DNA of 64,000 nt from Pseudolabrys sp. (GCA_026125895.1 JAHCKG010000006.1:62001-126000); one strand, 5' to 3'. Counted from the first letter of the stretch, positions 9,113-19,233 are shown. Made by a program: numbers and translations. Notes: generated by a model from the letters alone, not told the origin.

Positions 9113-11476
9113 ATGAGCGCGCTGCACGTCAAACTGTTGCGCGATCTGGTTCGGCTATGGCCGCAGGCGCTGGCCATCGCCTTCGTGCTGGCGGCGGGCG
9201 CGGCGACCTTGATCCTCGGCATCGGCGCCTATCAGTCGCTGTCGGAAACGCGCGCCGCCTATTACGAGCGCAACCGCTTCGCCGATGTCTTCGCCGACCT
9301 GACGCGCGCGCCGAAGATCGTCGAGGACGAGATAGCCCGCTTTCCCGGTGTGGCCTCCGTGGAAACGCGCATCGCCAAGATCGCGTTGCTCGATCTTCCT
9401 GCGGTTGCCGAGCCGGCCTCGGCCATGGTCGTGTCGATCCCCGATCTGCACGAGCAGAAACTCAATCTGCTCTACATGCGCAGCGGCCGGCTCCCGCTAC
9501 CGGGCGACGACAACGAAGTGGTGGTGAGCGAGCCTTTCGCCAAGGCTAATCATTTCGCCATCGGCTCCACCTTCGAGGCCATTCTCAACGGCCGCAAGCG
9601 CTCGCTGCGCATTGTCGGCACGGCGCTGTCGCCGGAATTCATCTACTCGCTCGGGCCCTACGGCCTCATCCCGGACGACCGGCGCTACGGCATCGTCTGG
9701 ATGCGCGAAAAGGCGCTTGCCGCCGCTTACGATCTCACCGGGGCATTCTCCAGCGTCACTCTCAAGCTGACGCGCGGAGCGTCGGAAGCCGACGCCGTCG
9801 AACGCCTCGACAGCGTCCTCGCGCGCTACGGCGGCCTGGGCGCGCATGGCCGCCGCGACCAGACCTCGCACGCTTTTCTCGACGCCGAGCTGCAACAGCT
9901 CAAGGCGATGAGCCGCATCCTGCCGCCGGTGTTCCTGCTGGTGGCCGCGTTCCTCGTCAACATGACGCTGTCGCGACTGATCCTGCTCGAGCGCGAACAG
10001 ATCGGCTTACTGAAAGCGCTCGGCTACAGCGGCTTCGCCGTCGGCTGGCACTACCTCGAATTCGCGCTGGCGATCGCCTGCGTCGGCATCGTCATCGGCA
10101 TCGGTGCCGGCACCTGGCTCGGCTTCGGCATGACCAAGCTCTACGCTTCCTTCTATCACTTTCCGTTCCTCGTCTTCCGCACCGACCCCGCCATCTATGT
10201 CATCGCCGGCGGCGTGACGCTCGCCGCAGCGGCGGCGGGCGCGGTGCGGGCGGTGCGCGAGGTGGTGGCGCTGCCGCCGGCGGTGGCGATGTCGCCGCCC
10301 GCGCCGGCCGTGTACCGGCGGCTTTTGCCGGAAGCGTTCTACGCCTTCATCGCCATCCCGCAGTCGCTGGTGATGGTGACGCGTCACCTCATGCGCTGGC
10401 CGCTCCGCACCGTGAGCAGCATTCTCGGCATCGCGCTGGCGGTGTCGGTGCTGGTCGGCTCGCTCTGGGCCTTCGGCTCGACCGAGCTCATGATCGACGT
10501 CACCTACAACCGCGCCGAACGGCAGAACGCCACGATCAGTTTCGTGCGCGAGCGCTCGATGCCGGCCTTCTACGATGCGCTGTCATTGCCCGGCGTGCTG
10601 ACGGCAGAGCCCTACCGCTCGGTGCCTGTGCGCATCCATCACGGTCCGATCGAACGCCGCATCGCCATCAGCGGCAAGCCGGCCTCGGCCGATCTCAGCC
10701 GCGTGCTCGGCGGCGACCTCAAGCCGGTGCGCATGCCGGAAACCGGCATCGCACTCAGCGATGCGCTGGCGAAAATCCTCAAGGCCAAGGTCGGCGACAG
10801 GGTCGAAGTGGAAATCCTGGAGCGCGACCGCCGCCGCGCCACGCTGCCGGTCACCGGCATCATCGAAGGCTATCTCGGTCTCAACGCCTATATGAACCTG
10901 CCGGCGCTCAACCAGATGATGCGCGAAGGCGCGGTGATCAGCGGCGTCAACCTGCTCTACGACACCGGCCGCCAGGACGAACTGTTCAAGCGGCTCAAGG
11001 CGACGCCGGTCGCCAACTTCATCGCCCTGCAACGCACCACGCTGACGAACTTCCGCGACACGTTGCAGCAGAACCTGCTGATCATGATCACGGTCTATGT
11101 GTCGCTCGGCATGATCATCGCCTTCGGCGTTGTTTATAATTTCGCGCGTATCTCGCTGTCGGAGCAGGGCCGCGAACTGGCGAGCCTCCGTGTGCTCGGC
11201 TTCCACAAGAGCGAAGTGTCGGCGATCCTGCTGAGCGAACTGGCGGTGCTCACCATCGCGGCGCAGCCGCTCGGCTGGGCGATCGGGCATTTGTTCGCCT
11301 GGGCGATGGTGCAGGGCTTCAACAGCGAATTGTATCGCGTGCCGCTGGTGGTCGAGCGGTCTGTTTATGCCTGGGCCAGCGTCATCGTGTTCGGCTCGGC
11401 GCTGGTCTCGGGGCTGATCGTGCGCCGCCGCATCGACCGGCTCGATCTCATCGAAGTTCTCAAGACAAGGGAGTGA
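9113..11476 (+). CDS. FtsX-like ABC transporter permease (duplicated domain)
   Basis: A 787-aa permease with two FtsX modules. The first helix is near residue 20, followed by a large periplasmic domain and a three-helix bundle (about 270-400), then a second helix near 430, a second periplasmic domain and a final three-helix bundle with [19 protein letters not shown] and [16 protein letters not shown]. The duplicated layout is that of long MacB/DevC-related permeases. ATG 9113 was chosen over TTG 9101 because GAGGG lies just upstream and the alternative would overlap the ATPase gene. Substrate is unknown; exporters of this class move lipoproteins, peptides, glycolipids or drugs. Confidence 0.9.
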   Translation: MSALHVKLLRDLVRLWPQALAIAFVLAAGAATLILGIGAYQSLSETRAAYYERNRFADVFADLTRAPKIVEDEIARFPGVASVETRIAKIALLDLPAVAEPASAMVVSIPDLHEQKLNLLYMRSGRLPLPGDDNEVVVSEPFAKANHFAIGSTFEAILNGRKRSLRIVGTALSPEFIYSLGPYGLIPDDRRYGIVWMREKALAAAYDLTGAFSSVTLKLTRGASEADAVERLDSVLARYGGLGAHGRRDQTSHAFLDAELQQLKAMSRILPPVFLLVAAFLVNMTLSRLILLEREQIGLLKALGYSGFAVGWHYLEFALAIACVGIVIGIGAGTWLGFGMTKLYASFYHFPFLVFRTDPAIYVIAGGVTLAAAAAGAVRAVREVVALPPAVAMSPPAPAVYRRLLPEAFYAFIAIPQSLVMVTRHLMRWPLRTVSSILGIALAVSVLVGSLWAFGSTELMIDVTYNRAERQNATISFVRERSMPAFYDALSLPGVLTAEPYRSVPVRIHHGPIERRIAISGKPASADLSRVLGGDLKPVRMPETGIALSDALAKILKAKVGDRVEVEILERDRRRATLPVTGIIEGYLGLNAYMNLPALNQMMREGAVISGVNLLYDTGRQDELFKRLKATPVANFIALQRTTLTNFRDTLQQNLLIMITVYVSLGMIIAFGVVYNFARISLSEQGRELASLRVLGFHKSEVSAILLSELAVLTIAAQPLGWAIGHLFAWAMVQGFNSELYRVPLVVERSVYAWASVIVFGSALVSGLIVRRRIDRLDLIEVLKTRE

Positions 11477-12681
11477 TGGCGGTGTTCGGCAAGAATGTCA
11501 GGCGCGTCGCCGCGGCGCTGGTCGGATTGGGCATCGTCGGCCTGATCGTCTGGGCGCTGATGCCGCAGCCGGTGCCGGTCGATCTGGCGACGATCTCTAC
11601 CGGGCCGCTCGAAGTCACGGTCGAAGACGAGGGCGTCACGCGGATCCGCGAGGTCTACACCGTATCGGCATCGATCGGCGGCGAGATGCTGCGCTCCTCG
11701 CTCGACGTCGGCGATGACGTTGCCGCCGGGCAGACCGTTGCCAGCATCCAGCCGACCGATCCGACGCTGCTCGATGTGCGCACCCAGCGCGTCAGCGAAG
11801 CGGCGGTGCAGGCGGCGCAAGCCGCGGTCGATCTCGCGGAAGCACAGATCAGGCAGGCGAAAGCGCAATTGGAGTTCACCAAGAACGACCTGCACCGCGC
11901 CGAAGAACTGGCGGCGAGCAAAACGATATCGGCGCGGGCGCTGGAGAAAGCCCAGCTCGATGTGGCGTCGGCGGATGCGGCGGTGGCGAGCGCCATTGCC
12001 ACCCTCGAGGTGCGCAAGCGAGAACTTGAGAGCGCCAAGGCGCATTTGATCCAGCCGGGCGCGGCGCCATCGCCGTCGGCGGCGTGTTGTGTCGAGGTGC
12101 GCTCGCCGATCAAGGGCCGCGTGCTCAAGATCATCGCGGAAAGCGAGCAGGTGGTGCTGCCCGGCGCGCCGCTGATCGAACTCGGCGATCCGCACGATCT
12201 GGAAATCGCCGTCGATTTCCAGTCGCGCGACGCGGTGCGCATCAAGCCCGGCGACATTGCGCGCATCGAGAGCTGGGGCGGCGACGTGACCCTCGACGCC
12301 AAGGTCAAACGCATCGAGCCGACCGGCTTCACCAAGGTGTCCGCGCTCGGCATCGAAGAGCAGCGCGTCAAGGTCATCCTCGATTTCACCGGGCCGGATG
12401 CGGCCTGGCAGCAACTCGGTCACGGCTACCGCGTCATCGCCCGCGTCGTGGTCTGGCATGGCGACGGCTTGCTGGTGCCGCTCGGTGCGCTGTTCCGGCA
12501 GGGCGACAACTGGGCGGTGTTCGTCGCGGCCGACGGGCGGGCGCATCGCCGTCTGGTCCGGATCGCCGAGCGCAACCTGCATGCGGCGCGCGTCGTCGAC
12601 GGCCTCAAGCCCGGCGATCAGGTCGTGCTGCATCCGAGCGATCGCGTGGCGGATGGCGGCCGCATCGAGCCGCGGCAGTGA
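11476..12681 (+). CDS. HlyD/MacA-type periplasmic adaptor subunit
   Basis: A 401-aa membrane-fusion protein. It has an N-terminal membrane anchor (about residues 10-28), a lipoyl half-motif (VTVEDEGVTRIREVYTVSA and DVGDDVAAGQTVASI), a long coiled coil (about 95-185, rich in A/E/K/Q), a second lipoyl half (VRSPIKGRVLKIIAESEQVV), and beta-barrel and membrane-proximal domains. The start codon overlaps the permease stop (TGATG) and AAGGGAG lies immediately upstream, so translation is coupled. It should bridge the inner-membrane ABC exporter to an outer-membrane channel, which is not encoded here. Confidence 0.9.
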   Translation: MAVFGKNVRRVAAALVGLGIVGLIVWALMPQPVPVDLATISTGPLEVTVEDEGVTRIREVYTVSASIGGEMLRSSLDVGDDVAAGQTVASIQPTDPTLLDVRTQRVSEAAVQAAQAAVDLAEAQIRQAKAQLEFTKNDLHRAEELAASKTISARALEKAQLDVASADAAVASAIATLEVRKRELESAKAHLIQPGAAPSPSAACCVEVRSPIKGRVLKIIAESEQVVLPGAPLIELGDPHDLEIAVDFQSRDAVRIKPGDIARIESWGGDVTLDAKVKRIEPTGFTKVSALGIEEQRVKVILDFTGPDAAWQQLGHGYRVIARVVVWHGDGLLVPLGALFRQGDNWAVFVAADGRAHRRLVRIAERNLHAARVVDGLKPGDQVVLHPSDRVADGGRIEPRQ

Positions 12682-12684
12682 TGG

Positions 12685-13065
12685 CTACTGGCCGCCGAGC
12701 AGTTTCTCGATCGCCTTGATCAGCGTCTCGGGCTGGTAGGGCTTTTCGATCACGGGGGCGTCGGGGAGCGTCTGCGCCGAGGCGCCGCCGCTGCGGCTGC
12801 CGGTCAGGAAAACGAACGGGATCTTGCGCTCGGCGAACGCGGCGGCAACCGACGCGCTGGTGGTGTTGCCGAGATGACGGTCGAGGATGCCGAAATCCCA
12901 CGGGCCCTTGTCGCGCAGGGCCTCGAGCGCCTTGTCGATGCCGGGGACCGCGAGGACTTCGGCGCCGGCGCCCTGAAGCAGTTCTTCGAGGTCGAGAGCG
13001 ATGAGAAATTCATCCTCCAGGACCAGTCCCCTTTTCCCGGCAAGCGGACCACTCGCACCCGACAC
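12685..13065 (-). CDS. Single-domain response regulator (receiver only)
   Basis: A 126-aa receiver domain with no output domain. The acidic pocket is LVLEDE, the phosphoacceptor is probably Asp62 in GILDRHLGN, the switch Thr is in FLTGS and the conserved Lys is in IEKPY. It starts with GTG, supported by GGAGGAA about 10 nt upstream. It is convergent with the exporter operon and ends 3 bases after it. Such CheY-like proteins often pair with HWE kinases in Rhizobiales, so the kinase at 2778-3767 is a possible partner (inference only). Confidence 0.85.
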   Translation of the reverse strand: MSGASGPLAGKRGLVLEDEFLIALDLEELLQGAGAEVLAVPGIDKALEALRDKGPWDFGILDRHLGNTTSASVAAAFAERKIPFVFLTGSRSGGASAQTLPDAPVIEKPYQPETLIKAIEKLLGGQ

Positions 13066-13211
13066 GTCGATCTTTCCTCCAGTTCCGGAATGGAACCGGA
13101 GGCTTGTCCCATCAGTTATCTGTGGCGCGCATTTAAAAATGACATATGCGCAAAACTATTCCGGGCGCGCCTGCCAATAGCGCCTGGGGGGACAAGAACA
13201 GAGTTAGTAGA

Positions 13212-13982
13212 ATGTCGCTGATGGGCAATCCGAACGGGAAGCCGAACGGTCAAGTCACGCCATGCGAGCAGTGTCCGCTGCGCCGCCTGCCGTGTCTGCG
13301 CGAGTTCGCGCCCGATGAACTGGAATTCGTCAAGCGCTTCAAGACCGACGAATTACATTTAGATCCAGGCGCAACCTTTTTGCGCGAGGGATCGCGCAGC
13401 GATCAGTTGTTCACGGTGCTGTCGGGCTGGGCCTTCCGCTACAAGGTGCTCGACGACGGCCGCCGCCAGATCCTCAATTTCGCGCTGCCTGCCGACATGG
13501 TCGGCCTGCAGGGTGCGGTGATGGACGAGATGGAGCACTCGGTCGAAGCGCTGACGCCGGTCGTGCTGTGCGTGCTGCCGCGCAACCGGCTGTACGAGCT
13601 GTATTCCCAGTTTCCCAGTCTCGCCTTCGACGTCACCTGGCTGGCGGCGCGCGAGGAGCAGTTGATCGACGAACATCTGGTCAGCATCGGCCGGCGCACC
13701 GCGCTCGAGCGCGTCGCCTACCTGTTGCTGCATCTTTACCACCGCGCTTCCGAACTGGGGATGGTGAAAGACGGCAAGCTGCAGTTTCCCATCACGCAGC
13801 AGCATCTGGCCGATGCGCTCGGCATGTCGCTGGTGCACACCAACAAAACGCTCAAGCGTCTCCTGGTGACGAAGTCGATCCGCTGGCAGGGCCGGACCTT
13901 CGAGATGCTCGATCGCGGCGCCCTGGCGGAGCTTGCCGGCGGCGACATTCCGCAGACGCGCAGCAGGCGGCCCTTTATCTGA
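13212..13982 (+). CDS. Crp/Fnr family transcriptional regulator
   Basis: About 256 aa. An N-terminal cysteine motif (CEQCPLRRLPC) of the kind seen in rhizobial Crp/Fnr proteins is followed by a cNMP-binding-type barrel (LREGSRSDQLFTVLSGWAFRY, DMVGLQGAVMDE) and a C-terminal winged HTH with FPITQQHLADALGMSLVHTN. The cysteine spacing (C-x2-C-x6-C) is not the full four-Cys FNR [4Fe-4S] pattern, so oxygen sensing cannot be claimed. The frame is open back to 13146; ATG 13212 gives the usual family N-terminus, though its ribosome-binding site is weak. Confidence 0.85.
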   Translation: MSLMGNPNGKPNGQVTPCEQCPLRRLPCLREFAPDELEFVKRFKTDELHLDPGATFLREGSRSDQLFTVLSGWAFRYKVLDDGRRQILNFALPADMVGLQGAVMDEMEHSVEALTPVVLCVLPRNRLYELYSQFPSLAFDVTWLAAREEQLIDEHLVSIGRRTALERVAYLLLHLYHRASELGMVKDGKLQFPITQQHLADALGMSLVHTNKTLKRLLVTKSIRWQGRTFEMLDRGALAELAGGDIPQTRSRRPFI

Positions 13983-14101
13983 CGTCTAGCGGGGCTTGTC
14001 GCTGCCGCCGCCCTTAGCTAGTCAGGATTGGCTACTCAGGATTGGGTAGTCAGGACCGGTCAGCCCAATGGAGGCGCCGGGGTCAGCCCGGGCGGTATCA
14101 G

Positions 14102-14788
14102 ATGGATTCGGCGGCAACCGCACTGTCACATGTTCGAGGCGAGATCGCGCGCGCCTGCAAGGACGCCGGCCGCGATCCGGCAAGCGTGACGCTGGTGGCG
14201 GTCTCCAAGACGTTTCCCGCTGAGGCGATCGAGCCGGTGATCATCGCCGGCCAGCGCGTGTTCGGCGAGAACCGCGTGCAGGAAGCCAAGGGCAAGTGGC
14301 CCGCGTTGATCGACAAGCATCCCGGCATCGAACTGCATCTCATCGGGCCGCTGCAATCCAACAAGGCCAAGGAAGCCGTGGCGCTGTTCGACGCCATTCA
14401 TTCGGTCGATCGAACTAGCCTGTGCGAGGCGCTGGCCAAGGAAATCGACAAGGCCGGCAAGGCGCCGAGCTTGTTCGTGCAGATCAACACCGGCGCCGAG
14501 CCGCAGAAGGCCGGCGTGCTGCCGCAGGACGCCGACGCCTTCATCAAGGCGTGCAGCGCAACCTATGGGCTGACGATCGCCGGCCTGATGTGCATTCCGC
14601 CGGTCGAGGAAGCGCCGGGCCCGCATTTCGCGCTCACCGCCAAGATCGCGGCGCGCAACAGCCTGAAGCTGTTGTCGATGGGCATGAGTGCCGACTTCGC
14701 CGACGCCATCGCGCTCGGCGCCACGCATGTCCGCGTCGGCAGCGCCATCTTCGGCACGCGGCCGCCGTTCAAGGGAGCGGAGCAATGA
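14102..14788 (+). CDS. yggS: YggS family PLP homeostasis protein
   Basis: A 228-aa alanine-racemase-N-fold protein of the YggS/PROSC family, which binds pyridoxal 5'-phosphate and keeps vitamin B6 pools balanced. The PLP lysine lies in LVAVSKTFP. Other signatures are FGENRVQEAKGKW, LHLIGPLQSNKAKEAV, LFVQINTGAEPQKAG, LSMGMSADFADAIALGATHVRVGSAIFG. ATG 14102 gives the standard N-terminus. The downstream methyltransferase starts inside its stop codon (ATGA), so the two are cotranslated. Confidence 0.93.
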   Translation: MDSAATALSHVRGEIARACKDAGRDPASVTLVAVSKTFPAEAIEPVIIAGQRVFGENRVQEAKGKWPALIDKHPGIELHLIGPLQSNKAKEAVALFDAIHSVDRTSLCEALAKEIDKAGKAPSLFVQINTGAEPQKAGVLPQDADAFIKACSATYGLTIAGLMCIPPVEEAPGPHFALTAKIAARNSLKLLSMGMSADFADAIALGATHVRVGSAIFGTRPPFKGAEQ

Positions 14789-15399
14789 GCGAAAAGACCG
14801 ACTTCGATCACTGGCAGGAGCGCTTCGCCGGCGACGACTATCGCTTTGGAACCGCGCCGAACGCGTTTCTCAAGGCGAATGCGAATCTCCTGCGCAAGGG
14901 CCAGACCGCTCTGGCGATCGCCGACGGCGAAGGCCGCAACGGCGTGTTTCTCGCCGAGCAGGGGCTGGATGTTCTGTCGGTCGATTTCTCACCGAATGCC
15001 CAGGCCAAGGCGTGCAAGCTCGCCGCCGCGCGCGGCGTGACGATGCGCGTCGAGCAGGTCGATATCATCAACTGGAATTGGCCGGCGAACGCGTTCGACG
15101 TCGTCGCCGCGATCTTCTTTCAGTTCGCCGGGCCGGCCGACCGGGAGAAGATCTTTGCCGGCATCAGGAGGGCGCTGAAGCCGGGCGGCCTGCTGCTGCT
15201 CGAGGGCTATCGGCCCAAGCAGCTCGACTACAAGACCGGCGGGCCGGGCAAGCTCGAGAATCTCTATACGCGGGAAATGCTGGAGACGGCCTTTGCCGAT
15301 TTCGCCTCGATCGACATACGCGAATACGACACCGAGATCCACGAAGGCGCCGGCCACGGCGGCATGTCGGCGCTGATCGATCTGGTGGGAAGGAAGTAG
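14785..15399 (+). CDS. Class I SAM-dependent methyltransferase
   Basis: A 204-aa Rossmann methyltransferase. Motif I is ALAIADGEGRNGVFLAEQG, the acidic residue of strand 2 is in LSVDFSPN, motif IV is the FDVVAAIFFQF region and the post-motif is LKPGGLLLLEGY. The FxxRFaxxdYxfG-like N-terminus (WQERFAGDDYRFGTAPN) resembles the TehB/thiopurine-methyltransferase-like group. It overlaps yggS by 4 bases with a good purine-rich upstream stretch (GGGAGCGGAGCA). Substrate unknown. Confidence 0.85.
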   Translation: MSEKTDFDHWQERFAGDDYRFGTAPNAFLKANANLLRKGQTALAIADGEGRNGVFLAEQGLDVLSVDFSPNAQAKACKLAAARGVTMRVEQVDIINWNWPANAFDVVAAIFFQFAGPADREKIFAGIRRALKPGGLLLLEGYRPKQLDYKTGGPGKLENLYTREMLETAFADFASIDIREYDTEIHEGAGHGGMSALIDLVGRK

Positions 15400-15432
15400 C
15401 GAACTTCCGCCTCCGACCGCGATTCACAGCAC

Positions 15433-17403
15433 TCAGCGAAACCGCGACGGCAGGATCGGCTTGGTCGGCGTGCCGCTGCCGAGACTCGAATCGAGCGGCT
15501 TCTTCAGCAGGCTCGAGCGCAGCCCTTCCGGACGCGGCGCCGGCGCCGCGGGCGGCGGTGGCGCATAGTTTCCCGCGGATGGCGGCGGCGCGTAGTTCGC
15601 AGCGGGCGCGGCGGGCCGCGCATATTGCGACGGATAGGCGGACGGCGGCATCGGCGCCGGGTGAGCGGGCTGCGCCGGCTGCAGCGACGGCGCATCGAAC
15701 GGCGACGGCGCGTCGTCGTACATGTCGTCCGACATGCGATGGCTCATGCTGGCATTGCGCCAGCGTTCGATCACCGATGTGAGGAAGTCGCGGCTGACGC
15801 TCAGGCCGCCTTCGGAGCGCGTCGAGCCGGAGGCTTCGCTGTTCGGGCGCTTCTCCGGCGGCAGTTCGAGGAAGCGCATGCGCGTCGGCAGCGCGACGCC
15901 GGCGCCGAAGGCGAAGACTTCGCGCGTGCCAAGCGAGGGAATGAAATCGAGGAGGCTGGCGGCGGCGTCCGACACCGCCGAACGGATCAGCTTCTGGTCG
16001 CCTTCACTCGACAGCCGCATGACGAACAAGGTCGAGCACTGCGAAATGATAGTGGCGTCGATTTCCGCCGGACGCTGCGTGACGAGACCGAGGAAGACGC
16101 CGTATTTGCGGCCTTCCTTGGCGATGCGCGACAGCGCGCGTTTGGTCGGGCCGAAGCCGACGCGTTTGTCGGCCGGCGCGTAGCGATGCGCTTCCTCGCA
16201 GACGAACAGCAGCGGCGCCGCGCCGTCCGACCACAGGCCGAAGTCGAAGGCCATGCGGCAAAGCACCGAGACGACGGAGTCCACCACCTCGGCCGGGAAG
16301 CCGGCGAGCTGCATCACGGTCATGGGCTTGCCGTTCGGCGGCAGGCGGAATAGCGAGCCGATGATTTCCGCCATCGTGTCGCCGCCGATATTGGCGTTCT
16401 CGAACATGAAGGCGTAGCGCGGGTGATTGCGGAAGGTCTGGATGCGGCCGATCAGCCGGTTGTAGACGAAGGCGCGCGAGCGGTTCTCCAGCTTGCCCAT
16501 ACGCTCGTCGAGCACGCTGATCAGGTCCTCGATGCGATACGGCACCGGCGTGTCGGCGGTGAAGCCGGCATCGCGCGTTTCTTTCTTCTTGCTGAGCAGG
16601 CCGCTGCCGCTGGCGGCGCTGCCGCCGTTGCGCAGTTGCAGATAGGCGCTCTTGGCGAGCGGGATCACCTCGGAGAGGATCTCGACTTCTTCCTCGACGC
16701 CAGGCCGGCCGCCGAAGAAGGCATCGACCGTCTCTTCGAAATTGAACAGCCAGAACGGCAGACGCAGGTTGCGCGGGTTCAGCACGTTGGCCTTGTCGCC
16801 GAAGCAGCGGCCGTATTCGTTGTGCGGATCGACGAGGAAGATGCGCAGGTTGGGGCGCGTATCGAGGATCTTCTGCAGGATGATGGCGACGCCGCTGGAT
16901 TTGCCGACGCCGGTGGTGCCGAGAATGGCGAAGTGGCGGCTGACCAGGCTGTCGATGTCGATGTGAACGCCGATCTTGGCGTTCTGCTGCAGGTCGCCGA
17001 TATTGGCGTGGTCGCCGTCGGCATTGCCGTAGACCTGGCGCAGCTCGCGCTCGGCCAGCATGGCGGCGGCATCGCCGATATTGGGATATTCGGTGACGCC
17101 GCGCTGGAAGTGCCCGTGGCCGCCGTTCTTGATTTCACCGATGAGATCGACCTGCGCGATCTTGCGGAACGCGCCGCTGCCGCTGCCGCCCGGCACCGGC
17201 TGTTCGCCGACATCGGTGATCAGCGCGACGATGGTCGCCTTCGCCGAGGTCAGCGCCATGAACTTGCCGACGGTCGGCGCCTCGCCGCCCGCCGGACGGC
17301 TGGTGAGGTCGACACTGGCTTGCGAACCGGTCACCGCGATGACGCGGCCGATCGTCGCCTGCGATGCGGGATGCGTGTCTGAAACCGGTGGGGTGTTGTC
17401 CAT
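15433..17403 (-). CDS. HerA-like ATPase (DUF87) with Pro-rich tail
   Basis: About 656 aa. An N-terminal HAS-barrel (IGRVIAVTGSQASVDL) is followed by a hexameric FtsK/HerA-class ATPase with Walker A GTTGVGKS (162-169), Walker B LLFVCEEAHRYAP and a sensor segment RLSSEGDQKLIRSAVSD. The last roughly 100 residues are low-complexity Pro/Ala/Tyr. HerA homologues act in DNA processing with NurA or in defence with SIR2, but here it stands alone among chromosomal genes, so a housekeeping role is more likely. ATG 17403 (MDNTPP) was preferred over the frame's upstream start at 17451. Confidence 0.85.
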   Translation of the reverse strand: MDNTPPVSDTHPASQATIGRVIAVTGSQASVDLTSRPAGGEAPTVGKFMALTSAKATIVALITDVGEQPVPGGSGSGAFRKIAQVDLIGEIKNGGHGHFQRGVTEYPNIGDAAAMLAERELRQVYGNADGDHANIGDLQQNAKIGVHIDIDSLVSRHFAILGTTGVGKSSGVAIILQKILDTRPNLRIFLVDPHNEYGRCFGDKANVLNPRNLRLPFWLFNFEETVDAFFGGRPGVEEEVEILSEVIPLAKSAYLQLRNGGSAASGSGLLSKKKETRDAGFTADTPVPYRIEDLISVLDERMGKLENRSRAFVYNRLIGRIQTFRNHPRYAFMFENANIGGDTMAEIIGSLFRLPPNGKPMTVMQLAGFPAEVVDSVVSVLCRMAFDFGLWSDGAAPLLFVCEEAHRYAPADKRVGFGPTKRALSRIAKEGRKYGVFLGLVTQRPAEIDATIISQCSTLFVMRLSSEGDQKLIRSAVSDAAASLLDFIPSLGTREVFAFGAGVALPTRMRFLELPPEKRPNSEASGSTRSEGGLSVSRDFLTSVIERWRNASMSHRMSDDMYDDAPSPFDAPSLQPAQPAHPAPMPPSAYPSQYARPAAPAANYAPPPSAGNYAPPPPAAPAPRPEGLRSSLLKKPLDSSLGSGTPTKPILPSRFR

Positions 17404-17564
17404 GATCAATTGTCTCGGCGCGCAATCATTCGTGCAAAGTTCCACGCGCACCTATCGGAAATAGCAAAACCGCATGTGGTCTTTGTTAATGCGGGACAAA
17501 TAGCGCCGGGCGCGCCTCCGCATGCTTAAGGATCGGTAGCCCTAAGCGGATACTTCTTTAACGT

Positions 17565-18104
17565 CTAATCAACCACGATCCGGGTGCGCGGGCCGAGACG
17601 CGCCAGCAGCCGGCGCAGCGCCTTGAGGTCGAGTCCGACGCAGCCCGCGGTCGGCGCGAAGTGCGGACGCGCGGCGTGGATGAAAACGGCGCTGCCGCGG
17701 CCGGCGATGCGCGGCCGCGTGTTGTGGTCGAGCTCGATGATGAAGTCGTAGAGATGATCGGCGCGCGCCAGGCGGTCCGCCGCCGAGCCGGGCGGCACCT
17801 TGACCGGCCGGTTGTAATGCCGCGAGGCCGGGTCTTCGCACCAGCCGTCGTCCGCGCCGATGCGCCGCGACGGCAGCAGCGTCGGTGGCCGCAACTGGCG
17901 GTCGGCGCGCCACCACAGCCGCTTCAGCCGGAAGGCGCCGCGCGGTGTGCCGCCGTCGCCCTCGCGCTTGTTGGCTTTGACGCCGCCACGGCCGAGCGAC
18001 ACCGGCAGGGTGAACGGGCCGGCGACCAGCCAGCCCTGGCGCGGGTTGCCCGGCCGGCGCCGGACGGTGAGACGGGTCAGCGTTTTGCTGCGCATGAGAG
18101 CCAT
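17565..18104 (-). CDS. YkuD-family L,D-transpeptidase-like protein
   Basis: About 179 aa. The catalytic YkuD motif is visible as IHAARPHFAPTAGCVGLDL, with the His and the Cys of TAGCVGL. The upstream region KREGDGGTPRGAFRLKRL matches the substrate-loop motif of the family (DGxTPxGxF). No signal peptide is apparent, as in the DUF/YkuD variants common in Rhizobiales. The family cross-links peptidoglycan (3-3 links) or processes related substrates. Possible starts are ATG 18104 and ATG 18095. Confidence 0.8.
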   Translation of the reverse strand: MALMRSKTLTRLTVRRRPGNPRQGWLVAGPFTLPVSLGRGGVKANKREGDGGTPRGAFRLKRLWWRADRQLRPPTLLPSRRIGADDGWCEDPASRHYNRPVKVPPGSAADRLARADHLYDFIIELDHNTRPRIAGRGSAVFIHAARPHFAPTAGCVGLDLKALRRLLARLGPRTRIVVD

Positions 18105-18119
18105 GAGGGTGCCCAAACG

Positions 18120-18138
18120 TAGCCCCGATTCGGGGCTA
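18120..18138. other. 19-bp near-perfect palindrome in divergent intergenic region
   Basis: TAGCCCCGATTCGGGGCTA is a perfect 9+9 inverted repeat around a central T. It sits just upstream of the YkuD start and in the 250-bp region shared with the divergent OmpR-type regulator. It could be a regulator site or a structured leader; nothing in the sequence decides between these. Confidence 0.4.
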
Positions 18139-18353
18139 AACGCCAGTTCCGGCTTGCCTTTTCTCGTCTGGATGGTTTAGGCCCGCGGCCCGGACGGACG
18201 GTGGTCCACGCCGGTGTGGCGCGGAAATCGGGCGTTCGCGAATTTTCCAAAAGACCCCGCGCCGATAAGATGCCAGAACGTCGAAAGGCCGAAGCGGCCG
18301 TTGCCCCGGCAGGGGGACAGGCCCCCATGGGTGCGTCGAGGGATTAGCGAGCG

Positions 18354-19040
18354 ATGGCGAATAAGCGGACGATCCTCATCGTCGATGACGATACCGAGTT
18401 GCGCGAGGCGCTGGTCGAGCAACTGGCGCTGCACGATGAGTTCGACGCCGTCTCCGTCGAAAACGGCACCAAGGGCGTTCAGGCCGCCAAGAACGATCAG
18501 GTCGATCTGGTGCTGATGGATGTCGGCCTGCCGGACATCGACGGCCGCGAGGCGGTGAAGATCCTGCGCAAGGGCGGCTTCAAGCCGCCGATCATCATGC
18601 TGACCGGTCATGACACCGACAGCGATACCATTCTCGGCCTCGAATCCGGCGCCAATGATTACGTCGTCAAGCCGTTCCGCTTCGCCGTGCTGCTGGCGCG
18701 CATCCGCGCGCAGTTGCGCCAGCATGAAGCGAGCGAAGACGCGGTGTTCAATATCGGCCCTTATTCGTTCCGGCCGAGTTCGAAGCTGCTGCTCAGCCCC
18801 AAGGGCAACAAGGTACGGCTGACCGAGAAGGAAACCGCGATCCTGCGTTATCTCTACCGCGCCGGGCAGAAGCCGGTGGCGCGCGAGACGCTGTTGCAGG
18901 AAGTGTGGGGTTACAACTCCGGCGTCACCACGCATACGCTGGAGACGCATATCTACCGGTTGCGGCAGAAGGTCGAGAAGGACGCGGCGACGCCGGCGAT
19001 CCTGGTGACCGAGGCCGGCGGCTACAAGCTGGTGCCGTGA
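18354..19040 (+). CDS. OmpR/PhoB-family response regulator
   Basis: A 228-aa two-domain regulator. The receiver has acidic DDD (11-13), phosphoacceptor Asp56 (LMDVGLPD), Thr84 and Lys106 (KPFRF). The winged-helix effector contains VRLTEKETAILRYLYRA and TTHTLETHIYRLRQKVE. The receiver sequence (MLTGHDTDSDTILGLESGANDYV) resembles the CenR-like group of alphaproteobacterial envelope regulators, but I am not sure enough to assign that name. No kinase gene is adjacent. Confidence 0.9.
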   Translation: MANKRTILIVDDDTELREALVEQLALHDEFDAVSVENGTKGVQAAKNDQVDLVLMDVGLPDIDGREAVKILRKGGFKPPIIMLTGHDTDSDTILGLESGANDYVVKPFRFAVLLARIRAQLRQHEASEDAVFNIGPYSFRPSSKLLLSPKGNKVRLTEKETAILRYLYRAGQKPVARETLLQEVWGYNSGVTTHTLETHIYRLRQKVEKDAATPAILVTEAGGYKLVP

Positions 19041-19134
19041 GCCAACCGCGCGTCTACAAACTCCCGCTCATTCCCGCGAAAGCGGGAATCCAGGCATGAA
19101 GGCCGTTCATCTTCCTCTCGACAGAACCGGGTCT

Positions 19135-19190
19135 CCGCCATAGGCGTTCTGAAAGAACGCCGTCCTTTGGACGGCTACGCGCGGGGACGA
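19135..19190. repeat. Tandem-hairpin intergenic repeat, copy 1
   Basis: Two hairpins stand side by side: GGCGTTCT-GAA-AGAACGCC and GCCGTCC-TTT-GGACGGC, followed by a G-rich GCGCGGGGACGA end. A second copy occurs at 19779-19834 with only a few substitutions, one of them compensated in the loop (TTT to TCC). The two copies bracket the cNMP-binding gene. Just upstream, near 19070-19092, is a separate short palindrome (TTCCCGCGAAAGCGGGAA). Confidence 0.8.
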
Positions 19191-19233
19191 GCGGAGGATA
19201 GTATCGAGTTTCTGGCAGGATACGGCGAGCATC

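Noticed and set aside
15433..17403. HerA-like ATPase as partner of the SIR2 protein (SIR2-HerA system)
   Set aside because: It lies 39 kb away outside the island, among chromosomal genes, and has a HAS-barrel and Pro-rich tail of the housekeeping type.
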